The notes under the pieces are model-generated. The model searched no databases, had not been told where the DNA came from, and saw only the letters and a list, made by a program, of their open reading frames with translations. From positions 58,530 to 122,529 of the forward strand of contig NZ_JAODNW010000013.1 in assembly GCF_025398255.1 (NCBI RefSeq): DNA of 64,000 nt, given 5' to 3'. Numbering within the stretch: position 1 is the stretch's first letter; the number at the start of each line of letters is the position of its first letter. Source of the stretch: Chelativorans intermedius. Its GTDB lineage: Bacteria > Pseudomonadota > Alphaproteobacteria > Rhizobiales > Rhizobiaceae. The translations under genes were made by a program, and so were the position numbers. Positions 39,835 through 47,578 of the stretch are shown here, in pieces.

Positions 39835-40805
39835 ACGGCCAGCATCCGCTCGACGGCGCGGCGTGCGCGCTCCGCCACCTCCGCATCCACGGTCACGACG
39901 TGCCGGTTTTCCTCCAGCGCGGTGCGGATGTTGCCAAGCGTTATGCGCTTCATGTGCGGGCACAGATTGCAGGGGCGGATGAAGTCGATGCCGGGATGCG
40001 CGACCGCCACATTGTCGCTCATCGAGCACTCGGTCATCAGCACGACGCGGCGGGGCTGCTCGCGGCTCACATAGTCGGACATGGCAGCCGTGGAGCCCGA
40101 GAAATCGGCCTCGGCCACCACCTCCGGCGGGCACTCGGGATGGGCAAGCACGGTGACACCCGGATGCGCCTCGCGCAAGGCGCGAATGTCTTCGGCGGTG
40201 AACCGCTCGTGCACCTCGCAATGGCCTTTCCAGGCGATGATCTCCACCTTCGTCTCGGCGGCAATGTTACGGGCCAGATATTCGTCGGGCAGCATGATGA
40301 CGCGCTCCGCCCCCAGCGATTCCACCACCTGCCGGGCGTTGCCGGAGGTGCAGCAGATGTCGGATTCCGCCTTTACGGCCGCCGAGGTGTTGACATAGGT
40401 GACGATCGGCACGCCGGGATAGCGCTGGCGCAGCAGGCGCACATCCTCCGCAGTGATGGACTCGGCCAGCGAGCAGCCGGCCTCCAGGTCGGGGATGAGC
40501 ACCGTCTTTTCGGGGTTGAGCAGCTTGGCCGTCTCGGCCATGAAATGGACACCGGCGAGCACGATCACCTCGGCCTCGGTCTCCATTGCCCTGCGCGCCA
40601 ACGCCAGGCTGTCGCCCACGATGTCTGCCACGCAGTGAAAGATTTCCGGCGTCTGGTAGTTGTGCGCCAGGATGACGGCGTTGCGCTTCCGCTTCAGTTC
40701 GAGGATGGCGCTGATGTCACCGGCGAAGGCCGGCCACTCGATGGACGGGATGACATCGCGCACCCGTTCGTACAGCGATGCCATCTGGCTTGAGGGATGA
40801 TGCAT
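39831..40805 (-). CDS. nadA: Quinolinate synthase
   Basis: This 324-residue [4Fe-4S] enzyme makes quinolinate. The three cluster cysteines can be placed at [10 protein letters not shown] (C111), in [10 protein letters not shown], and in [10 protein letters not shown] near the C-terminus. Other family blocks are [22 protein letters not shown] and [10 protein letters not shown]. The ATG at 40805 has GGAG six bases upstream; in-frame ATGs further up fall inside the operator palindrome and were not used. It is the first gene of nadABC. Two NadQ-type palindromes directly upstream suggest repression when NAD is plentiful. Confidence 0.95.
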   Translation of the reverse strand: MHHPSSQMASLYERVRDVIPSIEWPAFAGDISAILELKRKRNAVILAHNYQTPEIFHCVADIVGDSLALARRAMETEAEVIVLAGVHFMAETAKLLNPEKTVLIPDLEAGCSLAESITAEDVRLLRQRYPGVPIVTYVNTSAAVKAESDICCTSGNARQVVESLGAERVIMLPDEYLARNIAAETKVEIIAWKGHCEVHERFTAEDIRALREAHPGVTVLAHPECPPEVVAEADFSGSTAAMSDYVSREQPRRVVLMTECSMSDNVAVAHPGIDFIRPCNLCPHMKRITLGNIRTALEENRHVVTVDAEVAERARRAVERMLAV

Positions 40806-40816
40806 GACCGGCTCCA

Positions 40817-40863
40817 TTATGCTCATTATGAGTATAATCATGATATGCTGACATTGAGCATAA
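40817..40863. promoter_or_regulatory. Two palindromic operators before nadA (probable NadQ sites)
   Basis: Site 1 (40817-40837) has arms TTATGCTCAT and ATGAGTATAA around one base, with one mismatch between arms. Site 2 (40843-40863) has arms ATATGCTGAC and TTGAGCATAA, a weaker copy. Their centres are 26 bp apart. They fill the 64-base gap between nadQ and nadA and cover the likely nadA promoter. Assignment to NadQ rests on the adjacent gene. Confidence 0.75.
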
Positions 40864-40869
40864 CAAGAG

Positions 40870-41841
40870 TCAAGACCTCATCAGCGGCAATCGCGTCCCT
40901 GCGACAGTCCGCTCCATCAGCACCGCCTGGCGGAAGCGGAACAGCTTGGCCGGTCGGCCTCGCGTCTGCGTGCTCATCTCGCCCGTCTCCTCCACCAGTT
41001 CCTGCTGCTCGATCAGGCGGCGGAAATTCTGCTTGTGGACGAGCCGCCCGGCCAGCGCCTCCACGGTCAGTTGCAATTGCAGCAGCGTGAAGGCCGGCGG
41101 CATGAGCTCGAAGACCATGGGGCGGTACTTGATCTTGGTGCGCAAGCGGGCAATGCCCGTTGCCAGGATGCGGCGGTGATCGGCGATCATTGCCCGTCCT
41201 GGTGCCAGGGCCGGACCGCCCCCGGCCCGGTCGCGCATCGCCTCCTCCACCAGCATGGCCTCGTAGAGCAGTTCGTAGCGCTGCAGCACCAGCTCCTCGT
41301 TCCAGGGCCGGCCGTCGAAGCCGAAGGTGATGGCGGCGCGCAGCCGCCGCTCGTCGCGGGTCTCCGTATCCTCGGCCTCCTCCGCCCATGCCTGCAGGCG
41401 CGGCTCCAGAAGCCCTGGCAGGAGAGACGGCGTGCCGGCGCGGTGGTCTTCCCAGGGGAAATAGTCGTACCAGCTTCGCCAAGCCGGGTCTCTGCTGCCC
41501 TCGCGCTCCTCCTTGCAGGTCAGCCCCAGATAGCTGATGGAGATGGCCCGCCCGCCGGCGATGCGGTCGCGGTCGGCAAAGGTGTAGAGCTGTTCGGTAT
41601 AGCCGAGCCGGTGGCCGGTCTGCTGCTCGACCCAGCGCCTCAGCCCCGCCTGCAGGGAACGGTGCCGGTGCTCGAAAGGGCCGGAGGGCAGGGCGGTCGC
41701 CTCCTCCACGGTCAGCACGCAGGGCTGGTTGCCGGTCACCGCAACCACGACGGCTGTAAGGTCCACCGCGACATTGTCGCCGTCGCCGCTTCGTCGGGGG
41801 GAAGGGGGCCTGTCCGCGGCGTTCTCCGGCATCGGGTTCAA
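40870..41841 (-). CDS. nadQ: NadQ-like regulator of NAD biosynthesis (Nudix-like domain plus C-terminal DNA-binding part)
   Basis: This 323-residue protein has a degenerate Nudix-type N-terminal half ([20 protein letters not shown], then YTFADRD and ISISYLGLT). A helical C-terminal part contains a probable winged helix ([30 protein letters not shown], then [11 protein letters not shown]). This matches, from memory, the COG4111 family named NadQ that controls nadABC in alphaproteobacteria, and it sits directly before nadA. The catalytic Nudix box is not visible, as expected for a sensor. The start is a TTG at 41841 with AGGAG nine bases upstream; an ATG three codons later is the alternative. 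Confidence 0.8.
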   Translation of the reverse strand: MNPMPENAADRPPSPRRSGDGDNVAVDLTAVVVAVTGNQPCVLTVEEATALPSGPFEHRHRSLQAGLRRWVEQQTGHRLGYTEQLYTFADRDRIAGGRAISISYLGLTCKEEREGSRDPAWRSWYDYFPWEDHRAGTPSLLPGLLEPRLQAWAEEAEDTETRDERRLRAAITFGFDGRPWNEELVLQRYELLYEAMLVEEAMRDRAGGGPALAPGRAMIADHRRILATGIARLRTKIKYRPMVFELMPPAFTLLQLQLTVEALAGRLVHKQNFRRLIEQQELVEETGEMSTQTRGRPAKLFRFRQAVLMERTVAGTRLPLMRS

Positions 41842-41938
41842 GATGCAAAGCTCCTGATCTTGGCTCGAAACTCGCCGGGCGGAAGGTGGCCCGGCCAGCG
41901 CGGCACGTCAACTCCTGTCCGTCGCTCGCCGCGGGCGC

Positions 41939-42502
41939 TCAGACCTCGTGCTCGACGCAGATCCGGCGCGCGTCCTCCCCCGACAGCGCCACGTCGAGCA
42001 GGCCGCATCTGTGCGGGGCCTGCCTGTCGCCTGCGTTTGCGTTCCGGCGGAAGAACCGGCACGTTGCACACGCGCCGAAGCTTTTCGAGCCGTTCTTCAC
42101 GATCGCCTCGCCGAGAACGGCCGACAAGGCCCTCTCCAGTTCGTCTTCGGCGCCCACCGCCTCGATATGGGTGGCGAATGTGTGCAGCGGATCCTGGGCA
42201 AGCCGTGCATGTCCTGCCTCGGTGAGCTCCAGCGTCACCGAACGGCGGTCCCGCGTGCTCGGCCTGCGCGCGACATAGCCCTTCCTTTCGAGGGCAATCA
42301 GCGTTTGCGAAACGGTCCCGCGCGTGGAGCACAGATAGTCGGCGAGCGCCGCCGGCGTGCGGGAGAACCGATTTGCCCTTTCGAGATAGCGCATGGCCCC
42401 CCATTGCGCCGGATTGAGGGCGCCCTTCTGCTCCTCGGCATGGATCAGCCGGCCGATCCTCTCGATCAGATTCGCCGCCTTCAGGGATGTCTGCTCTTTC
42501 AT
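41939..42502 (-). CDS. MarR-family regulator with four-cysteine C-terminal tail
   Basis: This is a 187-residue protein. Residues 1-135 are a MarR winged helix (AALADYLCSTRGTVSQTLIA as recognition region, RRPSTRDRRSVTLELTEAG as wing). Beyond the usual MarR length there is a 45-residue tail with C145 and C148 (CATC), C166 (HRCGLL) and C182 (ICVEHE), plus His164 and His185 nearby. That is C-x2-C-x17-C-x15-C, a plausible metal or Fe-S site, or a redox switch. It is divergent from a secreted protein gene. Palindromic operators lie just before both start codons, implying autoregulation. The ligand is unknown. Confidence 0.87.
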   Translation of the reverse strand: MKEQTSLKAANLIERIGRLIHAEEQKGALNPAQWGAMRYLERANRFSRTPAALADYLCSTRGTVSQTLIALERKGYVARRPSTRDRRSVTLELTEAGHARLAQDPLHTFATHIEAVGAEDELERALSAVLGEAIVKNGSKSFGACATCRFFRRNANAGDRQAPHRCGLLDVALSGEDARRICVEHEV

Positions 42503-42504
42503 TG

Positions 42505-42575
42505 TAGCGACTCGCTATTTTTCTGTTGACGCCGCCGGTATCCCATTGCTAGCCATAAAGTATCGACTCGATACT
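42505..42575. promoter_or_regulatory. Two palindromic MarR-type operators and a TATAAT box
   Basis: TAGCGA-C-TCGCTA (42505-42517) lies two bases before the marR start codon. AGTATCGA-C-TCGATACT (42559-42575) is a perfect 17-bp palindrome on the other side. Both share the core CGACTCG. A TATAAT (42575-42580, + strand) touches the second site and is probably the -10 box of the secreted-protein gene, so a bound MarR would block it. Confidence 0.8.
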
Positions 42576-42599
42576 ATAATGGCAAGAAGGAGCCGTCCC

Positions 42600-43331
42600 A
42601 TGTCCCGAACCTTATCCTTTCTTTCCGCGGCCGGCCTGCTTACGACCCTCTCCCTTGGCGTTTGTGCACAGGCTGGCGAGATCGAGGGCCCGGCATCGGC
42701 GGAGCCCGCCGCCTTCGACATCCGGCGGGCAGGCATCGCCATCGACGGCAGCAGCCTCGTCTTCTCCATGCAGACCGAAGGCGAGGCGGGCGCGCAAAGG
42801 CCGCAACCGGCAGGCCAGCTCGGCGGCGCGCCCGTCTGGTCCTACGTCTGGCCCACCTCCTTCGATCCCTCCGTCGTCGGCTTCGATCGCGAGGCCGGCA
42901 TCCTGGCATTTGCGGTCACCGCGCACCCGGATTTCGACGACACGCCGCTCTTCGATGAGGATGGGGACGGCGATGCGGGCAATGACGGCCAGCACTGGCA
43001 TTCCCACTGGGTCGTGCTCGTCGAGGATGATGCCTGCGGGGCGGGGGCGCTGAAGGTCCGCGACATCCCGGAAGGGGCCTCGCCCAGACTTCCGAAGACC
43101 TGGCCCGATCTGCCCATCCTCATCGACAGCCCCGGCTGGCATCCACGGTTTGAGGAAGACCGGTTGAGCGTGCGCGTGCCGTTCGATCCCGAGACCGAGC
43201 TGAAGGGTGTCCGCTTCGACGCGGTGACGGCCGCGCTGCGGGTCAATGCCAGCATCCACAGCCCGCTTCTCTGCGTCACCGACGTCTTCGAGGCGGCCGG
43301 CGGCCTTTCCCTTCCCGGCGTGGCCGAGTAG
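42600..43331 (+). CDS. Secreted protein of unknown function with Asp-rich loop and HWHSHW motif
   Basis: I do not recognise this 243-residue protein. Residues 1-25 are a signal peptide (MSRTLSFLSAAGLLTTLSLG, cleavage near AQA). An acidic calcium-loop-like stretch DEDGDGDAGND (119-129) is followed at once by HWHSHW (132-137), which could bind metal. Single cysteines at 146 and 225 could pair. The ATG has GAAGGAG upstream. It is divergent from the Cys-tailed MarR gene and shares its operators, so it is probably the main target of that regulator. A periplasmic metal-binding or stress-response role is a guess. Confidence 0.75.
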   Translation: MSRTLSFLSAAGLLTTLSLGVCAQAGEIEGPASAEPAAFDIRRAGIAIDGSSLVFSMQTEGEAGAQRPQPAGQLGGAPVWSYVWPTSFDPSVVGFDREAGILAFAVTAHPDFDDTPLFDEDGDGDAGNDGQHWHSHWVVLVEDDACGAGALKVRDIPEGASPRLPKTWPDLPILIDSPGWHPRFEEDRLSVRVPFDPETELKGVRFDAVTAALRVNASIHSPLLCVTDVFEAAGGLSLPGVAE

Positions 43332-43342
43332 GGAGGCAGACC

Positions 43343-44047
43343 ATGGAAAGGACGGCGGTGGCGATACGGCATGTCGGTTTCGAGGATCTCGGCGCCTTTG
43401 CGCCGGCGATCCAGGCTGCCGGCTACGCCATTCGTTATCACGACGTAGGCGTGGACGATTGGGCAACGCTGCGCCGGCAGGGGGCCGACCTGCTGGTCGT
43501 GCTGGGCGGTCCGGTGGGCGCCTGTGAGGATGAGCGATATCCTTTCCTCCGCGGGGAGGCCGACCTCATCCGGGCCCGGCTGGAGGCCAACCTGCCCACC
43601 ATGGGCATCTGCCTGGGGGCGCAGCTCATCGCGCGTGCCGCCGGCGCACGCGTGTTTCCCGGCCCGGCGAAGGAGATCGGGTTCGCTCCCATCGCGCTCA
43701 CCGAGGAGGGCAGGCTTTCCTGCCTCTCGGCCTTTGCCGAGGAGCCGCTGACCCTGCACTGGCATGGCGATACTTTCGACCTGCCGGCCGGTGCCGTGCG
43801 CCTGGCCTCGACCGAGACCTGCGCGAATCAGGCATTCGCGATCGGGCCGAACATCATCGGCTTCCAGTTCCACCCCGAGGCGGGCGGACCGGGGTTCGAG
43901 CGCTGGCTCATCGGCCACACGGTGGAGCTCTCCGCCGCGGGGATTGACATTGCCGCCCTGCGCGCCGAGGCGCAGCGCCATGGCGCCGCCCTTGCCCGCA
44001 AGGCACGGGCCGTCTGCGCGGCATGGCTTCGCGGGCTTGCGCCGTGA
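43343..44047 (+). CDS. Class I glutamine amidotransferase-like protein
   Basis: This 234-residue stand-alone domain is of the GuaA/YfeJ amidotransferase type. The catalytic cysteine is Cys90 in MGICLGAQLIARA, and the partner His177 and Glu179 are in GFQFHPEA, so the triad is intact. Stand-alone relatives include gamma-glutamyl hydrolases of small peptides or amines and proteins annotated as GMP synthase (glutamine-hydrolysing) domain. No synthetase partner is nearby, so a free hydrolase role is more likely than GMP synthesis. It begins 11 bases after the secreted-protein gene and overlaps the next gene, suggesting a three-gene unit. Confidence 0.85.
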   Translation: MERTAVAIRHVGFEDLGAFAPAIQAAGYAIRYHDVGVDDWATLRRQGADLLVVLGGPVGACEDERYPFLRGEADLIRARLEANLPTMGICLGAQLIARAAGARVFPGPAKEIGFAPIALTEEGRLSCLSAFAEEPLTLHWHGDTFDLPAGAVRLASTETCANQAFAIGPNIIGFQFHPEAGGPGFERWLIGHTVELSAAGIDIAALRAEAQRHGAALARKARAVCAAWLRGLAP

Positions 44048-44787
44048 GCGCCCGGGACACGCCCGAGGCGGCAGCGATCCGGCACAATCTGGCTGCCGTC
44101 CAGGCCAGGATCGCCGCCGCCGGTGCCCGCGCCGGGCGCGCCGCGGCCGACATCAGGCTTCTGCCGGTGACGAAGACGGTTTCCCCGGCCCGCATTCGCC
44201 TCGCCCATGCGGCCGGTTGCCGGATGTTCGGCGAGAACAAGGTGCAGGAAGCCCGCAGCAAGGCGGAGGCCCTTTCCGACCTTGCCGTCCGATGGTCGGT
44301 CATCGGACACCTTCAGACCAACAAGGCGAAATATGTCGCCCGCTTCGCCTCGGAGTTCCAGGCGCTCGACAGCCTGAAGCTCGCCGAGGCGCTGGAGCGC
44401 CGGCTGCAGATCGAGGGCAGGGGGCTTGACGTGCTCGTGCAGGTCAACACCTCCGGCGAGGAAAGCAAATACGGCCTTCCTCCGCAGGAGGTGCGCGGCT
44501 TTCTGAAACACCTTCCGTGCTTCTCCGCCCTGAGGGTGCGCGGTCTGATGACGCTTGCCGTCCTCTCCGCCGATCATGCGCGGGTGCGCACCTGCTTCCG
44601 GCGGCTGCGGGAGCTGCGCGACGCGCTGCGCCAGGATGCCCCGGCGGGCGTCTCTCTGGCCGAGCTCTCCATGGGCATGTCCGGCGATTTCGAATGCGCG
44701 ATCGAGGAGGGGGCGACGGTGGTGCGTATCGGTCAGGCCATCTTCGGGCCGCGCCCGCTTCCCGACAGCCATTACTGGCCGGTTTGA
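44044..44787 (+). CDS. YggS/PROSC-family pyridoxal-phosphate-binding protein
   Basis: This 247-residue protein has the YggS fold (alanine racemase-like barrel without the second domain). The PLP lysine is K44 in LLPVTKTV. Other blocks are FGENKVQEARSKAE, WSVIGHLQTNKAKYV, VNTSGEESKYG, GLMTLAV and LSMGMSGDFECAIEEGATVVRIG. It is thought to buffer intracellular PLP and affect amino acid pools. A GTG start overlapping the previous stop (GTGA) was used; an ATG at 44023 in frame is the alternative. Many Hyphomicrobiales also carry another copy elsewhere, which I cannot check. Confidence 0.87.
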   Translation: MSARDTPEAAAIRHNLAAVQARIAAAGARAGRAAADIRLLPVTKTVSPARIRLAHAAGCRMFGENKVQEARSKAEALSDLAVRWSVIGHLQTNKAKYVARFASEFQALDSLKLAEALERRLQIEGRGLDVLVQVNTSGEESKYGLPPQEVRGFLKHLPCFSALRVRGLMTLAVLSADHARVRTCFRRLRELRDALRQDAPAGVSLAELSMGMSGDFECAIEEGATVVRIGQAIFGPRPLPDSHYWPV

Positions 44788-44920
44788 TTCCGCCCCGCCT
44801 GCCCGTCCGCAAAACGGAGCCTGCAATCACGGCCGGGTGCTCCCGGCCATGGCAGCGCCGGGACATGCTCATCGGAAAATCTGAAACAGGTGCGGGATAT
44901 TTCTCCGTAAGGGCTATGAA

Positions 44921-44939
44921 TATCAGAAAATTGGATATA
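44921..44939 (+). promoter_or_regulatory. Shared 19-bp motif before the ArsR-type regulator gene
   Basis: TATCAGAAAATTGGATATA lies 32 bases before the regulator start codon. It matches the motif before the arabinofuranosidase gene (46035-46053) at 16 of 19 bases. TATC and GATA at the ends form an inverted repeat. It is probably the binding site of the adjacent regulator. The remainder of 44788-44970 shows only a GGCCGGGTGCTCCCGGCC hairpin. Confidence 0.7.
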
Positions 44940-44970
44940 AATCGATGGGCATCGAGCTCCGGGAGCCCTC

Positions 44971-45900
44971 ATGACCCAGAACTTTCTCGTCCTCGATCCG
45001 CAAGAGGATATCGGCGTGCTGAAGAGCCTGGCCTCTTCAGTGCGGATTGGCATTCTGCGATTGCTGCACGAACGTGGCGGCATGAACGTCAACGAGATCG
45101 CGCGCGTGCTCGGCCTGCCGCAATCCTCGATTTCGTCGAATATCCAGATCCTTGAGGAGGCCGGTCTGCTGCGCAGCGAAGCCCGGCGGGCAACCAAGGG
45201 CAGCCAGAAGGTCTGTCATCCGGTCTATGACGAGATCCTGGTGGTCTTCAAGAACCAGCAAAGGGCGCTGAGCCCGGACGAGATTCAGATCTCCATGCCG
45301 CTCGGGCTCTACACGAACTGCGCGGTCACTGCGCCCTGCGGCATCTGCTCGCCCGAGGGGATCATCGGACTTCTTGATGTACCTGACAATTTCCTCAATC
45401 CGGACCGTATGAAGGCGGCCCTCCTGTGGTTCACGAGCGGTTTTGTCGAGTATCAGTTTCCCAACAACGCCAAGCTCAACGGCTCGCAGGTCGAAAGTGT
45501 CGAGTTTTCCATGGAGCTGAGCTCGGAGGTGCCGGGCACCGCTTCCGAATGGCCCTCCGACATCACCGTCTCGGTCAATGGCGTAGAGCTCGGCATCTGG
45601 ACCTCGCCGGGAGATTTTGGCGACAAGCGGGGCGTCTACACGCCGGGCTGGTGGAAGCTGGCCGGCTCCCAATACGGGATGCTCAAGAGCTGGAGCGTCA
45701 ATCGGGGCGGAAGCTTCGTTGACGGGATGAAAATCTCCGACGTGAGCATCGACGCGTTGGACCTCGACCGTCATCGCTCGATCCGTCTCAGGATCGAGGT
45801 GAAACCTGATGCCAGACACCCCGGGGGCGTCAATATCTTTGGTCGCGGTTTTGGCAACTACGATCAGGACATCGTGATGCGCCTGCGTACGAAGCGCTGA
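44971..45900 (+). CDS. ArsR-type transcriptional regulator with large C-terminal sensor domain
   Basis: This 309-residue protein has an N-terminal ArsR-like winged helix (about 12-80: LKSLASSVRIGILRLLHERG, NVNEIARVLGLPQSSISSNI, GLLRSEARRATKG). A C-terminal domain of about 200 residues follows, looks beta-rich and has no family I can name with certainty (from memory it resembles COG4189). Cysteines C117, C123 and C126 (CAVTAPCGIC) are close together. It precedes the GH51/ABC unit, and the same motif lies upstream of both genes, so it likely senses arabinose or arabinosides and controls the unit and itself. Confidence 0.8.
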   Translation: MTQNFLVLDPQEDIGVLKSLASSVRIGILRLLHERGGMNVNEIARVLGLPQSSISSNIQILEEAGLLRSEARRATKGSQKVCHPVYDEILVVFKNQQRALSPDEIQISMPLGLYTNCAVTAPCGICSPEGIIGLLDVPDNFLNPDRMKAALLWFTSGFVEYQFPNNAKLNGSQVESVEFSMELSSEVPGTASEWPSDITVSVNGVELGIWTSPGDFGDKRGVYTPGWWKLAGSQYGMLKSWSVNRGGSFVDGMKISDVSIDALDLDRHRSIRLRIEVKPDARHPGGVNIFGRGFGNYDQDIVMRLRTKR

Positions 45901-46034
45901 TGCATGCCCAACGCAGGCCCTTCGGGTGAAAAATATATATAAAACAAAGTATTGAGCGAACTTATCCTGCTCTTCTCAAGGTGGCTTGACGCCCCGGGGC
46001 CGTTCGGTCAATTATACTGGATAAATACGATTTG

Positions 46035-46053
46035 TATCAGAAATCAGGATATA
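46035..46053 (+). promoter_or_regulatory. Shared 19-bp motif before the arabinofuranosidase gene
   Basis: TATCAGAAATCAGGATATA ends 10 bases before the abfA start and directly abuts its ribosome binding site (GAGGGG). It is the second copy of the motif at 44921-44939. Upstream, the AT-rich spacer 45901-46034 contains TTGACG (45986) and TATACT (46013), which are too far apart for an ideal promoter pair. Confidence 0.7.
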
Positions 46054-46063
46054 GAGGGGCTTC

Positions 46064-47575
46064 ATGAGGGCGCGCGCTGCGATCCACCGTGATTTTCGGA
46101 TCAGCAATATTGATGACCGGCTGTATTCAGCCTTCATCGAGCATATGGGCCGCGCCATCTACAGCGGCATCTACGAGCCTGGCCATCCGGCCGCCGATCG
46201 GGACGGCTTCCGCGAGGATGTCCTCAAGCTCGTCCGCGATCTGCAGATCCCGGCCATTCGCTATCCGGGCGGAAACTTCGTCTCCGCCTACAAGTGGGAA
46301 GACGGCGTGGGCCCCAAGGAAAGCCGGCCTGTCCGGCTCGATCTTGCCTGGCGTTCGAAGGAGACGAATCAGGTCGGCATCAACGAGTTCGCCACCTGGG
46401 CCGGCCGTGCCGGCATCGAGATGATGCTGGCGGTCAATCTGGGCACCCGGGGCCTCGAGGAGGCACGCAACTTCGTTGAATATGTCAACCATCCTTCCGG
46501 CAGCTACTGGTCGGATCTGCGCCGTAGCCACGGGGTCGAAAAGCCCTACGGCGTCAAGATGTGGTGTCTGGGCAACGAGATGGACGGGCCCTGGCAGATC
46601 GGCCACAAGGAAGCCAAGGAGTATGGCCGTCTCGCCGACGAGACGGCAAAGGCGCTGCGCGGGCTCACCCCGGATGCCGAGCTGATCGTCTGCGGCAGCT
46701 CCAACGACACCATGCCGACCTATCCGGAATGGGAACGTGTCGTGCTGGAGGAGTGCTACGATAACGTCCACTATATCTCGCTGCACAAATATTTCGGGAA
46801 CAACCGCAAGGACACGCTGAATTATTTCGGCAAGATCGAGGAGACGGGGCGCTACATCCAGTCGATTGCCGGGGTGATCGACTACGTCAAGGCGAAGAAG
46901 CGCTCCCGCCATGATGTCCATATCTGCTTCGACGAATGGAACGTCTGGTATCATCGGCGGCAGGAGGACTCGCGCCGCGTCAAGGAGTGGGACTGGCCGG
47001 AGGCGCCGGACCTTCTGGAAGAGGATTACAATGTCGAGGATGCCCTCTTCGTCGCCGGCCTTCTGAACGAGTTCATCCGGCGCAGCGACCGGGTGCGGAT
47101 TGCCTGCATCGCCCAGCTCGTCAATGTGATCGCCCCCATCCGCGCCGAGCGCGGCGGTCCGGCCTGGCGGCAGACCATCTACTACCCCTATCAGTTCGCT
47201 TCCCTTTATGGCCGGGGGCAGGCGCTTCGGGTGAGCGTGGACAGCCCACGTTATGATTGTGAGGCGGCCGACGACGTGAACTTCCTCGACATGGCGGCGG
47301 TTCACGATCCGGCAGCAAAGACGCTCACCCTCTTCATCCTCAACCGTCACCTTGACGAGACGCTGGAGCTGGACGCGGCCCTGGCCGGTTTCGATGCCGC
47401 GCAGCTCGTCGAGCACCGCGTGATCGAAGGGCATGGTCGGCTGGAGGAGACCAACGGCCCGGAGGCGCCGGACCGGGTGGCGCCCCGGCAGGGCAGCGGT
47501 CTCGGCGTGGAGGATGCCCGGCTCGTCGGGCGGCTGGCGCCCCTGTCCTATCACATGGTCCGCATGCGGGTCTGA
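46064..47575 (+). CDS. abfA: Alpha-L-arabinofuranosidase, GH51
   Basis: This 503-residue glycoside hydrolase releases L-arabinose from arabinosides. The acid/base Glu172 is in MWCLGNEMDGPW and the nucleophile Glu291 is in ICFDEWNVWY. The substrate region IRYPGGNFVSAYKWEDGVGP is typical of GH51. There is no signal peptide, so it works in the cytoplasm on imported arabino-oligosaccharides. Length and C-terminal beta-sandwich are normal. The downstream ABC importer starts 3 bases after its stop codon, which supports import and hydrolysis as one unit. Confidence 0.94.
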   Translation: MRARAAIHRDFRISNIDDRLYSAFIEHMGRAIYSGIYEPGHPAADRDGFREDVLKLVRDLQIPAIRYPGGNFVSAYKWEDGVGPKESRPVRLDLAWRSKETNQVGINEFATWAGRAGIEMMLAVNLGTRGLEEARNFVEYVNHPSGSYWSDLRRSHGVEKPYGVKMWCLGNEMDGPWQIGHKEAKEYGRLADETAKALRGLTPDAELIVCGSSNDTMPTYPEWERVVLEECYDNVHYISLHKYFGNNRKDTLNYFGKIEETGRYIQSIAGVIDYVKAKKRSRHDVHICFDEWNVWYHRRQEDSRRVKEWDWPEAPDLLEEDYNVEDALFVAGLLNEFIRRSDRVRIACIAQLVNVIAPIRAERGGPAWRQTIYYPYQFASLYGRGQALRVSVDSPRYDCEAADDVNFLDMAAVHDPAAKTLTLFILNRHLDETLELDAALAGFDAAQLVEHRVIEGHGRLEETNGPEAPDRVAPRQGSGLGVEDARLVGRLAPLSYHMVRMRV

Positions 47576-47578
47576 GCC

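Noticed and set aside
43343..44047. GMP synthase (guaA)
   Set aside because: Only the amidotransferase domain is present; the ATP pyrophosphatase domain is missing and no partner gene is adjacent.
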